This document shows, in pieces, positions 26,164 to 34,986 of a stretch of DNA of 64,000 nucleotides. The notes below the pieces were generated by a model that was given only the letters and a program-made list of their open reading frames with translations, had not been told where the DNA came from and made no database searches. Every line of letters begins with the position of its first letter. The stretch's first letter is position 1. This DNA comes from Cryptosporangium phraense (GTDB lineage: Bacteria > Actinomycetota > Actinomycetes > Mycobacteriales > Cryptosporangiaceae), in the NCBI RefSeq assembly GCF_006912135.1, contig NZ_VIRS01000003.1:407120-471119 (forward strand). The letters run 5' to 3'. Position numbers and translations under genes: made by a program.

Positions 26164-26566
26164 TGTCCATGGTGGCCGGACTCTAGGCGGTGTCGATCCG
26201 GCCGAGCGCGGGCAGCGGCCCGAGGGTGTCCAGCATCCGGCGCACCGCGTCGTCAGATTCGTCCGCCACTCAGCCGCCGCGGGCAGCGCGATTGTCCACC
26301 CTCGGGCCGGCCGACGGCAGCACCGAGCGAGGAGTAGCGGCGTGATGTTCCCCGCGGCACGGGTCGTCTCGCATCCGGCGGGGTTGCGTTAGCCGAGCCG
26401 GTCCGGCCCTTCGGTCGGTCACCGACAGTAGCTTCCTGTCCGGTCTGCGAGTGCTGTCACGATCGCGTCGACAATTGGAAATATTTACGTAATACTCATT
26501 AACGATTTGCCTCGCATGTGGACCTTCGCAGTGGATCGAACCGTTCTGCACGAAAGGACGTTCTCC
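26164..26566. other. Intergenic region with AT-rich promoter for the glucanase
   Basis: No clear gene is present. A 28-codon minus-strand frame (26183-26269, ADESDDAVRRMLDTLGPL) ends 20 bp before the methyltransferase start and could be a small protein or the last codons of a lost gene. Bases 26473-26507 are strikingly AT-rich for this genome and probably hold the GH16 promoter. Confidence 0.4.
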
Positions 26567-27511
26567 GTGGCAATCAATGCAGGTTTCGTGGACCGCGCAC
26601 TGTCACGCGGTCGCTGGCGCGTCGTGGCCCTTTTCACCGTGGCCCTCACTGCACTCGTCGGCGGCGCGGTCGTCGCGCAGCAGCCCGCCCACGCCGCGGC
26701 GTGGAACCTCGTGTGGGCCGACGAGTTCAACGGCTCCGGCGCGCCCAGCAGCGCCAACTGGAACTACAACGTCGGCAATGGACTCAACCCCGGACTCAAT
26801 GCTTTCGACGGCTGGGGTAATGGCGAGTGGGACTGGTACCGGCCCGAGAATTGCACGCAGTCCGGCGGCAACCTCGTCATGCGCGCCAACTGGCTCACGA
26901 CGCCGATCACGGTCAACGGCCGCAACTTCTACCAGACTTCGTGCCGCATGACGACGGACACGAAGAGGTCCTTCCAGTACGGCCGCATCGAGGCGCGGAT
27001 GGCGCTCCCGACCGCCGCCGGCTCATGGCCCGCCTTCTGGATGCTCGGTGACGCGTGCGACGAGACGTCCACGGGTGCCTACAACCCGGCGCAGACCTAC
27101 TACGACCGCCTGCCCACCAACTGGGCCAGTTGCGGCGAGGTCGACATCATGGAACACGCGAACGCGAACGCGACCGTGACGAACAACATCTTTTGGGATC
27201 TCCGCACCGGAGTGTTCCCGTGGACGGCGGGCCAGAACGCCAACTACGTCGCCAACCCTGCCGTCAACAACGCTTCGGCGTTCCACGTCTACGCGATCGA
27301 GTGGACGGCCGCGCAGATCCGCTGGTACGTCGACGGCGCGCAAACGCACGTGATCGACACGACGCCGGCAACCTTGGAGGAGTTCCGTAAGCCGTTCCAC
27401 ATCATTTTCAATTTGGCGCTGGGCGGCACGTACCCCGGGCAGAACCCCGTGCAGAGCCAGTTCCCGTTTACCGCGTCGATCGACTACGTGCGCTACTACC
27501 AGGCTGGATGA
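26567..27511 (+). CDS. Secreted GH16 endo-beta-1,3-glucanase-like hydrolase
   Basis: The 314-aa precursor has a signal peptide (basic n-region RGRWR, hydrophobic core, cleavage near AHA-AAW at residue 43). The GH16 jelly-roll domain starts WNLVWADEFNG. The retaining active site GEVDIMEH supplies Glu191, Asp193 and Glu196, and Trp-rich substrate-cleft motifs (WPAFWMLGD, FHIIFNLALGG) are present. There is no carbohydrate-binding module. GTG 26567 was chosen because AGGA lies 8 nt upstream; an upstream ATG at 26516 would delay the signal peptide. The likely substrate is laminarin or fungal glucan. Confidence 0.93.
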   Translation: MAINAGFVDRALSRGRWRVVALFTVALTALVGGAVVAQQPAHAAAWNLVWADEFNGSGAPSSANWNYNVGNGLNPGLNAFDGWGNGEWDWYRPENCTQSGGNLVMRANWLTTPITVNGRNFYQTSCRMTTDTKRSFQYGRIEARMALPTAAGSWPAFWMLGDACDETSTGAYNPAQTYYDRLPTNWASCGEVDIMEHANANATVTNNIFWDLRTGVFPWTAGQNANYVANPAVNNASAFHVYAIEWTAAQIRWYVDGAQTHVIDTTPATLEEFRKPFHIIFNLALGGTYPGQNPVQSQFPFTASIDYVRYYQAG

Positions 27512-27516
27512 GTAGT

Positions 27517-27548
27517 GCCCGGCGTCGCGTCCAGGCGCGGCGCCGGGC
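27517..27548. terminator. Terminator hairpin after the glucanase gene
   Basis: GCCCGGCG (27517-27524) pairs perfectly with CGCCGGGC (27541-27548) just 5 bp after the stop. It lies between convergent transcription units and probably serves the glucanase. Confidence 0.55.
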
Positions 27549-27674
27549 CCGGCGGCGTCTCGGGCTGACCGAGATTCGGACGTTGTCCCGGCGTAGCCAC
27601 GCGCGGCACGGCGCGGGCGGTCGGACCCGACATCTACCTGCCTCCGTCCGGCTCCGACCAGGATTCTCGCTGAC

Positions 27675-29267
27675 CTACGCCCCGGGGATCGCGGCCGGCC
27701 GGCGGCGGTGCTCGCGCCGGCGGCGGGCCTCGGCCGGGTCGGTGACCGGCACGGCGGCCAGCAGCATCCTGGTGTAGTCGTGCTGGGGATCGCTCCAGAC
27801 GTCCTCGGCCGCCCCGATCTCGACCACGCGACCGAATTGCATCACGGCGATCCGGTCAGCCAGCCGGCGGACGACGGCCAGGTCGTGGGAGACGAAGACC
27901 AGCGTCAGCTCGTCCTCCCGGCGGACGTCCTCGAGAAGCGCCAGTACCTGGGCCTGTGTCGTCACGTCCAGAGAGGAGACCGGCTCGTCGCAGAGCACCA
28001 GGTGGGGCCGGGGCGCCAAAGCCCGGGCGATGCCGACCCGCTGCCGCATGCCGCCGGAGAGCTCATGCGGATAGCGTCCGTAGTCGGAGGCTTTGAGCCC
28101 AACCCGGTCCAGCAGGTACTCGACCCGCTCACGGGGGTCTTCGGCGCGGGTCGCCCGCAGTGGTTCGGCGATGCTGTCGCCCACCGTGCGGCGTGGGTTG
28201 AGCGAGGCCAGCGGATCCTGGAACACCATCTGGATGGACGCCGGCGGTCCGGTGTAGGTCAGTCGGCCCGAGGTCGGCGCGGTCAGGCCGGCCATGATCC
28301 GAGCGAGCGTGGACTTGCCCGCCCCGCTCTCGCCGACCACGCCGAGCGTCTCTCCTTCCAGAACGTCGAGGTCTACTCCGTTCACGGCCGTGACCGGGTC
28401 CGGGCGCCGCACGCTCTGTCTCGGCGTCGGATAACTCTTGGTGATGGCGGCGAGCCGCAACAGCGGGGGGCCGGCTTTCGCGGGAGCGGAGTGACCGGCG
28501 GCTGGAACGGCGGCCAGGAGGTCCTGCGTGTAGGGCTGGCTCGGGCGGATCAGGACCTGCTCGACCGGCCCCTGCTCGACGGCCCGTCCCGCCCGCATCA
28601 CGATCACGTGGTCGGTGGAACCGGCCACCACCCCGAGGTCGTGGCTGATCAGCACCAGCGCCGTGCCGGTAGTGGCGCGCAACTCGTCGAGCAGGTCGAG
28701 GATCTGGGCCTGCACGGTGACGTCCAGAGCGGTGGTCGGCTCGTCAGCCACGATCAGCCGGGGGCGGCAGGCCAACGCCATCCCGATCAGCGCGCGCTGG
28801 CGCATACCGCCGGAAAACTCGTGCGGATGGGCCCGGGCCCGCCGAGCGGCATCAGGAATGTGCACCTGACGGAGAACCTCGACCGCACGGGCCCAGGCCG
28901 CTTTCTTCCCGGCGCCGGTGTGCAGGCGGTACACCTCGGCGATCTGGTGGCCGACGGTGTGGAACGGGCTGAGCGCGGAAAGCGGATCCTGGAACACCAT
29001 GGCGACGCCACCGCCCCGCACCTTCCGCAGCTGAACATCGTCGAGAGTCTGCAGGTCGCTGCCCTCGAACCGGATCCGCCCGCCGACCTGTGCCCCGGTG
29101 CCGCGGTGCAGGCCGAGCAGCGCCAGCGCGGTGGCGCTCTTGCCCGAGCCGGATTCGCCGACGATCCCCAGCGCAGCGCCTGGCTCCAGCGAGAACGACA
29201 GACCGTCCACGGCTCGGACCGGCCCGAAGGCGATCGAGAGGTCCTCCACCTCCAGCAGCGGCTTCAT
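27675..29267 (-). CDS. ABC importer, fused double ATPase (oligopeptide/nickel type)
   Basis: The 530-aa protein contains two complete ABC cassettes in tandem, equivalent to fused DppD-DppF. Walker A sites are GESGSGKSA and GESGAGKST, signatures are FSGGMRQR and LSGGMRQR, and Walker B regions are [12 protein letters not shown] and LVLCDEPVSSLD. Each cassette ends with the oligopeptide_HPY-like tail (PYTQDLLAAVP, DYTRMLLAAVP). It powers import through the two permeases encoded just upstream, and its ATG overlaps the permease stop by 4 nt. It is the last gene of the 44.4-27.7 kb collinear run. Confidence 0.93.
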   Translation of the reverse strand: MKPLLEVEDLSIAFGPVRAVDGLSFSLEPGAALGIVGESGSGKSATALALLGLHRGTGAQVGGRIRFEGSDLQTLDDVQLRKVRGGGVAMVFQDPLSALSPFHTVGHQIAEVYRLHTGAGKKAAWARAVEVLRQVHIPDAARRARAHPHEFSGGMRQRALIGMALACRPRLIVADEPTTALDVTVQAQILDLLDELRATTGTALVLISHDLGVVAGSTDHVIVMRAGRAVEQGPVEQVLIRPSQPYTQDLLAAVPAAGHSAPAKAGPPLLRLAAITKSYPTPRQSVRRPDPVTAVNGVDLDVLEGETLGVVGESGAGKSTLARIMAGLTAPTSGRLTYTGPPASIQMVFQDPLASLNPRRTVGDSIAEPLRATRAEDPRERVEYLLDRVGLKASDYGRYPHELSGGMRQRVGIARALAPRPHLVLCDEPVSSLDVTTQAQVLALLEDVRREDELTLVFVSHDLAVVRRLADRIAVMQFGRVVEIGAAEDVWSDPQHDYTRMLLAAVPVTDPAEARRRREHRRRPAAIPGA

Positions 29268-30253
29268 CGCAGTTCCACACGCGGATCGACCACGGCCAGC
29301 AGCAGGTCGGCGGCCATGTTCCCGGCGATCACGATGCACCCGGCCAGCAGCGTGACTCCGACGACGACCGGCAGGTCCACCGTGGTCACCGCGCCCACCA
29401 GCAATTGGCCGACGCCCGGCAGGCCGAACATCGTCTCGGTCAGTACCGCATTGGTCATCATTTGAGCGACGTCGATCGCGGTCAGGGTGGTCACCGGAAT
29501 CAGCGCCCCGCGCAAGGCCCGGCTCCGCAGGATGCGGCGCTCCGACAGACCGTAGGCGCGCGCGGTGCGTACGTAGTCCTCGGCAAGGGTGTTGGCGACC
29601 CCGGCCTGGGTCAAGCGCGCATAGGCGGCGGCCTGGATGAGGGCCAGGGCGATCCACGGGAGGATCAGGTTCTGCGCCCACGCGGCCGGATCTGAGGTCA
29701 GCGGCACGTACGTGGGGAAGGGCAACCAGCGCAATCGGACGCAGAACAGCAGCAGCAGAGCGAGCCCGACCAGGAATACCGGAACCGCGTAGCCCACCAG
29801 CACCAGGCCGTTGACCGCCCGCCGAACCAGCTGGAACCGGCCCCGCCCAGCCAGCAGCCCGGCCCCGATCCCAAGCCCGAGGGCCAGTATCTCCGCGCCG
29901 ACGGCCAGCGACACCGAGACCGGCAGCCGCTGGGCCAGGAGCGCCGAGACCGACTGATCGGTCTCGAACGAGTAGCCCAGGCAAGGGACGGCGCAATGGC
30001 GGGCATCCGGCCCGGTCGAATAGTCCCGCCCCGCCACGACGCCCCGGACGAAGTGCAGGTATTGGACCGCTGCCGGGTCGTCGAGCGCCATCGCCGTGCG
30101 CACCTGGGCCAGCCGCTCGGGTGTGCAGCCCTTGCCGCAGGCCAGCCGGGCCGGGTCGCTGGGGGCCAGGAAGAACAGTGCGTACACGAGCACCGAGAGG
30201 CCGAGCAGGACCAGCACCGCCCCGGCGAACCGCCGTCCGAGGTAGCCGATCAT
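29264..30253 (-). CDS. ABC importer permease (DppB/OppB-like)
   Basis: The 329-aa protein has the typical N-terminal helix (IGYLGRRFAGAVLVLLGLSVL), a large periplasmic loop with cysteines (LACGKGCTPERL), five further membrane helices and the EAA-type loop EDYVRTARAYGLSERRIL. It pairs with the DppC-like permease. The gene overlaps both neighbours by 4 nt. The long loop containing Cys is somewhat larger than in E. coli DppB. Confidence 0.92.
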   Translation of the reverse strand: MIGYLGRRFAGAVLVLLGLSVLVYALFFLAPSDPARLACGKGCTPERLAQVRTAMALDDPAAVQYLHFVRGVVAGRDYSTGPDARHCAVPCLGYSFETDQSVSALLAQRLPVSVSLAVGAEILALGLGIGAGLLAGRGRFQLVRRAVNGLVLVGYAVPVFLVGLALLLLFCVRLRWLPFPTYVPLTSDPAAWAQNLILPWIALALIQAAAYARLTQAGVANTLAEDYVRTARAYGLSERRILRSRALRGALIPVTTLTAIDVAQMMTNAVLTETMFGLPGVGQLLVGAVTTVDLPVVVGVTLLAGCIVIAGNMAADLLLAVVDPRVELR

Positions 30254-31194
30254 CGGAGCGTCGCCTGCCGCGGGTCCAGCGCCCGCCGCACGCTGGTGGC
30301 GGCGAAGGTGAACGCCAGCAAGGTCAGGAACAGCAACCCGCCGGGGACGATGACGTACATCGGATCCGACCGGAACCAGGTGGTGGCCGAGGAGAGCATC
30401 TGGCCCCACGAAGGGGTGGGCGGCTGTACGCCGACGCCGAGGAACGAGAGCGCAGCCTCGGAGATCATGTTCTGCGGCAGCAGCAGCGCGGCGTAGGCGA
30501 GCACGGGGACGGCCACGCCGGGCAGGATCTCCCGGCGCGCGATCCGGCCCGGACCGGCTCCGGCCAGCCGGGCCGCGGCCACGTAGTCGCGGGTGCGCAG
30601 CGATGCCGTCTCGGCTTGGGTGATCCGGGCCGTACCGCCCCACTGCAGCAGCCCGATGACGAAGGTGAGCAGGAGCGGGCGGGGCCAGGAATCGGGGACG
30701 ATGGCCAGCAGTGCCACGCCCAGCACCAGCTGAGGGAAGGCCAGCGTGAGGTCGGCCAGGCGGCCCAGCAGCGCCGCCGCCCAGCGGCCCCCGAGCCCGG
30801 CCGCCAAGCCCACGCTGACGCCGATGAGCACTTCCAGGGCTGTGGCCGCGACGGCCACGCCGAGGGAGATGCGGGCGCCGTAGAGCGTCCGGACGAACAG
30901 ATCCCGCCCGGTGCCGGGTTCGACGCCGAGCCAGTGCTCCCCGCTCAGGCCACCGAGCCGGCCGATCGGCACCCCGCCCCGGGCCGAGTCGAGCAGATCG
31001 TCATGAAAGCTCGTGGCGTCCTGTCCCTCCCAGCGGGCCAGCAGCGGGGCGGCCAGCGCGGCCACCACCATGACCAGGACGATCACCGCCCCGGCCACGA
31101 ACGCCGGTTCGCGCAGCAGCCGCCGCCAAAGCGACCGGGCCCGGACCGGCGCCGGATCCAGCGGCTCGGTGCCGGCTACCTCCAGTGCGGTCAC
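30250..31194 (-). CDS. ABC importer permease (DppC/OppC-like)
   Basis: The 314-aa protein has the DppC N-terminal extension and first helix (FVAGAVIVLVMVVAALAAP), the HWLGVEPGTGRDLFVRTLYGARISL-type motif (core GTGRDLFVR) and the cytoplasmic EAA loop TRDYVAAARLAGAGPGRI. It also has ALSFLGVGVQPPTPSWG. I set the start at GTG 31194, which overlaps the binding-protein stop by 4 nt; an upstream GTG would overlap more. Confidence 0.92.
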   Translation of the reverse strand: MTALEVAGTEPLDPAPVRARSLWRRLLREPAFVAGAVIVLVMVVAALAAPLLARWEGQDATSFHDDLLDSARGGVPIGRLGGLSGEHWLGVEPGTGRDLFVRTLYGARISLGVAVAATALEVLIGVSVGLAAGLGGRWAAALLGRLADLTLAFPQLVLGVALLAIVPDSWPRPLLLTFVIGLLQWGGTARITQAETASLRTRDYVAAARLAGAGPGRIARREILPGVAVPVLAYAALLLPQNMISEAALSFLGVGVQPPTPSWGQMLSSATTWFRSDPMYVIVPGGLLFLTLLAFTFAATSVRRALDPRQATLR

Positions 31195-32888
31195 TTGACC
31201 GAGAGCCGAGCGAGGTCGTACTGGCCCCGCCACCCGTCGGTGACTGCGCCCTTGACCCGCTTGCCGTAGATGTAGGTGTCGACCTCGTGGGTGAGCGGTA
31301 CGTACAGCGCCAGCTTCCCGAGTTTGGCGTCCAGTGCGCCCCAGCGCTTGGCCGCAACGGCCGGATCGGTGAGTGCGTTGATCGCGTCGATCTCGGCGTT
31401 GACCTGCGGGTCGTTGTACTGGGCCTGATTGAAGTTGCCGCCGGCCTTGATGATCTGCCGGCCGTCGAAGATCGGGATCAGGAACGGGCCGCCCGACGGC
31501 CAGTCCGCGCCCCAGCTGGCCAGCGAGAGAGCCGGCTGGGTGGCGGGCTTACCGACCACGTCCCGGTAGGACGCGCTGTCGATGGCCTTGGGTCGCACGG
31601 TGACCCCGGCCTGCTTGAGCGCGTCCTGGATCGCCGCCGCTTCCTTCGGGCCCAGACCATCGGATTCGTCGTTCTCGTAGGCGAAGTCAACGCTCAGACC
31701 GCCGGAATAGCCGGCCTGGGCCAGCAGACGCTTGGCCTCGGCCGGGTTCCCCGTCTTGCCGGCCGGGAAGTAGTCGTAGGGCTGGTAGCCCAGAGCGGGC
31801 TGCGGCGGGAGGAACGTGGTCGACGGCCCGGCGGTCGCGGTGCCGCCCTTGGCGTTGACCACCGAAGCCCGGTTGACCGCGTACGAGATGGCCTGGCGTA
31901 CCCGGATGTCGTTGAAGGGCTTTTTCGTCGTGTCGAACGCGAGGTACGTGGTCGACGGGAACTCGCCCCGAGTAACGCGTTTGTCCAGTTCGCTGCCGGT
32001 GCCCAGCTGAGCCAGCTGGTCCGGACCGATGATGCCGTCGGTGGTGACGGCGTAAGCGTCCCGGCCTGCGCCGGTGGCGATGCGCTGGTTGATCACCGCA
32101 GAGTTCAACCCGGCCGTGACGTCGATCTTGTCCGGGCAGGCGTAGCGCAGCGAGTCGGACTTGCTGCTCCACTTCGTGTTGCGGACCAGCGTCAGGTGCT
32201 TTCCCTTGTCGAAGGACGTCACCTTGTAGGGGCCGCTGGAAAGCGGATGGTTCTCATAATCGACGCCGGTGTCCTTGGCCTTGGGCACCGGGGCGAACTG
32301 GGTCGCGGTGGCCAGGTACGGGAAGTCGCCCTCGGGTTTGCGCAGCTTGAAGATGATCGTCTTGGCATCGGGCGTCTCGATCGACGCCAGCCCTCGCGGC
32401 TGCTTGTAGGGCCCCAGGTAATCGGCACCACCGATCAGCCAGTCGCGTAGGTAGGGCGCGCCACCGGGCAGCTCGGGCGCGAAGGAGCGCTCGATGCCGT
32501 ACTTGACGTCGGACGAGGTGATCGGCGTGCCGTCCTCGAAGAAGAGTCCGTCGCGCAGACGGTAGGTCCAGGTGCGAGCGCCGTCGGACGGAGTGCCGAG
32601 GTCGGTGGCCAGGTCGGGCGCGGGCTTCGTCCCGGCCTGACCCGGCTGCCGGTTGCGGGTGGTCAGCGTCCGGAACAGCAGCGACGGCACGTTGCCGCCG
32701 CCGGACGTGTAGAGCCGGGCCGGGTCGAGATGGGCGAGCCCGCCCTGGTTGAGCACGGTGAGCGTGCCACCCTGGCAGTTCTTCGGATCGAGCGCGGAGG
32801 ACGAGCCGCTGCCGTCGTCGCTGGTGCAGCCGGCCAGGGCAAGTGGGCCCAGCGCCAGAGCGAGCCCAAGAGCCAGTGTTTTACGCAT
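31191..32888 (-). CDS. Substrate-binding lipoprotein of an oligopeptide-type ABC importer (SBP family 5)
   Basis: The 565-aa precursor has a lipoprotein signal with lipobox LALAGC (Cys21), followed by a Ser-rich tether and a family 5 binding domain (LDPARLYTS, DGLFFEDGTPITSSDVKYGIERS region, VRQAISYAVNR). The setting among flavin monooxygenases suggests a sulfur- or nitrogen-containing small ligand rather than peptides. AAGGA precedes the ATG. The gene has its own promoter, with a 17-bp palindrome at 32961-32977, although it is also downstream of the second transporter operon. Confidence 0.93.
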   Translation of the reverse strand: MRKTLALGLALALGPLALAGCTSDDGSGSSSALDPKNCQGGTLTVLNQGGLAHLDPARLYTSGGGNVPSLLFRTLTTRNRQPGQAGTKPAPDLATDLGTPSDGARTWTYRLRDGLFFEDGTPITSSDVKYGIERSFAPELPGGAPYLRDWLIGGADYLGPYKQPRGLASIETPDAKTIIFKLRKPEGDFPYLATATQFAPVPKAKDTGVDYENHPLSSGPYKVTSFDKGKHLTLVRNTKWSSKSDSLRYACPDKIDVTAGLNSAVINQRIATGAGRDAYAVTTDGIIGPDQLAQLGTGSELDKRVTRGEFPSTTYLAFDTTKKPFNDIRVRQAISYAVNRASVVNAKGGTATAGPSTTFLPPQPALGYQPYDYFPAGKTGNPAEAKRLLAQAGYSGGLSVDFAYENDESDGLGPKEAAAIQDALKQAGVTVRPKAIDSASYRDVVGKPATQPALSLASWGADWPSGGPFLIPIFDGRQIIKAGGNFNQAQYNDPQVNAEIDAINALTDPAVAAKRWGALDAKLGKLALYVPLTHEVDTYIYGKRVKGAVTDGWRGQYDLARLSVK

Positions 32889-32939
32889 GGCGGTCCTTCG
32901 CGATCGGGGCCGGGTGACAACAGGACGCGACGCACACGA
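32883..32939 (-). CDS. 18-codon frame with adjacent Cys codons in the transporter leader
   Basis: A GTG-started frame (VCVASCCHPAPIAKDRHA) runs through the ribosome site of the binding-protein gene and stops just inside it. It has no ribosome site of its own. I list it because a second Cys-Cys frame sits in front of the MFS gene at 46347 in the same island; it could equally be chance. Confidence 0.25.
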
Positions 32940-32960
32940 ACGTGGCTATGTCCTATTTTT

Positions 32961-32977
32961 CCTAGGCGTTCGCTAGG
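32961..32977. promoter_or_regulatory. 17-bp palindromic operator, site 1 (with -10 TATAAC)
   Basis: CCTAGGCGTTCGCTAGG lies 73 bp upstream of the binding-protein start. Read on the minus strand, TATAAC (32977-32982) directly precedes and overlaps it as a -10 candidate, so a protein bound here would block transcription. Matching 17-mers occur at 44598-44614 and 46211-46227. Confidence 0.6.
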
Positions 32978-33002
32978 TTATAGCACTCGCTCCCTTATGG
33001 AC

Positions 33003-33603
33003 TCAAAGGCTTGGCCGGCTGCTGAGGCGCGGTGCTCCAGATCCCCGCGACGGACGGCCACCTCTACCACGAATCGCTGCGCCGATCGGCCACCGCCATC
33101 GACGGCCCGGGGTCCGGTTGCCTCTTCGGCCACGGGTTCCTCGCCGGGTGGGACGGCAAGCTAGCTGGTGATCGTCCCGGTGGGCAGGTGTCGGGCAATC
33201 GTGACGACGTCCGCGGTCGGGAACTCGCCGATCACCTCCTGCCGGCCGAAGGGCGGCGGGAACGTCCACCTCGACCGGGGCGGGGGCGGGTCGGCCGTCC
33301 GGACCTGGAACAGGCCGTCGACGAACACCATCCGGCGACCGGCGTCCAGCAGCGGGGGAGGGTATCGCCGAACGGCCCGGCGCAGTTCACCACGGCCGCG
33401 GCCCCCGCGAGGGCTCGGGTCAAGGCAGATGGGTCGCCGAGCGTGGCCGGCCGGACCGGCGGTTCGGAGAACTCGGCGGCCACGGTGCGCAGCCGCTCCG
33501 GGTCGCGGCCGCTGAGTACCGGGGTCAGGCCGCGCGCCAGCAGACCGGCGACAACGAACCTGGCGGTGTGCCCATAGGCGCCTTAAACGATCACATCGTT
33601 CAT
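33003..33603 (-). pseudogene. Saccharopine dehydrogenase-like (trans-acting enoyl reductase type) pseudogene
   Basis: After the ATG at 33603 the frame reads MNDVIV, then a TAA where the family has an aromatic residue, then GAYGHTARFVVAGLLARGL, the NAD-binding start. GDPSALTRALAGAAAVVNCAGPFGDT follows, a frameshift near 33360 leads to LLDAGRRMVFVDGLF, and the central part is missing. A last piece (RSAQRFVVEVAVRRGD, about 33050-33110) resembles the C-terminal part. It is the tail of the monooxygenase operon and is clearly non-functional. Confidence 0.8.
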
Positions 33604-33618
33604 CGACTCGATGGTTTC

Positions 33619-34986
33619 CTAACCGGCGGCCCGGGTGGCGGGGGAGGCTGGGGCGGGCAGACCCAGGTTGTCGCGCAGGGTCGTGCCCTCGTACTCCGCG
33701 CGGAGTGAGCCACGTTCCTGAAGCAACGGCACGACCCGATCCACGAACTCGTCGAGGCCGCCCGGGGTCAGATGGGAGCCGAGGATGAACCCGTCGGAGC
33801 CGTCGTTCTGGACGAAGGAGTCGAGCCGGTCGGCGATCTGAGTGGGGGTGCCGACGAACTCGGCGTGACCGAACTCGTGGATGGCCAGTTGCCGCAGCGA
33901 GTAGTCGTTCTCCTCGGCGATCGCGCGCCACCGGGCTACGGTCTCGAAGACGTTCTGGTGGAGCCGGGCCCGGCCCTGGATGACGAGCGGAGCCTCGGGC
34001 TCGGGGTCGACGTCGGGCAGCGGCCCGTCGGGGTCGTAACCGGACAGGTCCCGGTTCCAGACGGTCTCGAGCAGGATCTGGGCACCACGGCCGCTGATCT
34101 GCTCCCGGGTGATCTCGTGGTGCCGTTCGATCGCATCGGCTTCGGTGTCGCCCAGCACGAACGCGCCGCTGGGCAGGATCTTCACCGAGCCGGGCGGGCG
34201 GCCGTGGGCGGCCGCGCGCTGCTGGATGTCCCGGTAGAAGGGCTGCGCCTCGGCGAGAGTCCAGTACGGAGAGAAGATCGCATCGGGGCCACCGCCCGCG
34301 GCGAAATCGCGGCCTTCGGGGGAGACGCCGGCTTGCAGGATGACTGGTTGGCCCTGGGGGCTGCGCGGAACGCTGAATCGGCCACTGACCTCGAACTGCT
34401 GACCCGCGAAGGCGAACGCGCCGGCGTCGGGCCGCCGCAGGAAGCGGCCGGATTGCTGGTCGGCCACCACGTCGTCGTCCGCCCATGAGTTCCAGAGCCG
34501 GCGGGCGATGGCGAGGAACTCTTGGGCCCGGACGTAGCGGTCTTCTCGCCTGAGGAAACCGCCACGCCGGAAGTTCGCGCCGGTGAAGGCGTCGGAGGAG
34601 GTGACGATGTTCCAGCCGGCGCGACCGCCGGAGAGGTGGTCCAGGCTGGCCAGTTGCCGGGCCAGCTCGAAGGGCTCGTTGAAGGTGCTGTTGAGCGTGG
34701 CGACCAGCCCCAAGTGGTCAGTCACGTCGGCCAGCGCGGCCAGCACGGTGAGGGTGTCGGGGCGTCCGATCACGTCCTGATCGAAGATCCGGCCCAGCCG
34801 TTCCCGCAAAACCAGGCCCTCGGCCAGGAAGAAGAAGTCGAACTTGCCGCGCTCGGCGGTTCGCGCGACGTGCTTGAACGACGAAAAGGCGATCTGGCTG
34901 CCGGCCGCCGGGTCCGACCAGACGGTGTGGTGATTGACGCCGCCGAGGTAGGCCCCCAGCACGATCTGCTTGCGAGGTCCGGTCAT
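33619..34986 (-). CDS. NtaA/DszA-family FMN-dependent monooxygenase
   Basis: The 455-aa protein is a bacterial luciferase-fold monooxygenase of the nitrilotriacetate/dibenzothiophene-sulfone group. Motifs are KQIVLGAYLGGVNHHTVW, HVARTAERGKFDFFFLAEG, the FNEPFELARQLASLDHLSGGR active-site region (core LDHLSGGRAGWN) and WNIVTSSD. Family members use reduced FMN from a separate reductase to oxygenate C-N or C-S compounds; no reductase is seen nearby. The ATG at 34986 overlaps the upstream LLM gene by 4 nt. The transporter context suggests desulfurisation or deamination of an imported organic compound. Confidence 0.92.
   Translation of the reverse strand: MTGPRKQIVLGAYLGGVNHHTVWSDPAAGSQIAFSSFKHVARTAERGKFDFFFLAEGLVLRERLGRIFDQDVIGRPDTLTVLAALADVTDHLGLVATLNSTFNEPFELARQLASLDHLSGGRAGWNIVTSSDAFTGANFRRGGFLRREDRYVRAQEFLAIARRLWNSWADDDVVADQQSGRFLRRPDAGAFAFAGQQFEVSGRFSVPRSPQGQPVILQAGVSPEGRDFAAGGGPDAIFSPYWTLAEAQPFYRDIQQRAAAHGRPPGSVKILPSGAFVLGDTEADAIERHHEITREQISGRGAQILLETVWNRDLSGYDPDGPLPDVDPEPEAPLVIQGRARLHQNVFETVARWRAIAEENDYSLRQLAIHEFGHAEFVGTPTQIADRLDSFVQNDGSDGFILGSHLTPGGLDEFVDRVVPLLQERGSLRAEYEGTTLRDNLGLPAPASPATRAAG

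Noticed and set aside
26183..26269. A 28-codon minus-strand frame before the methyltransferase
   Set aside because: It is too short and has no ribosome site; it is mentioned only in the intergenic note.
30121..31269. Long plus-strand frames across the ABC transporter and monooxygenase genes
   Set aside because: They are high-GC shadow frames opposite well-supported genes.
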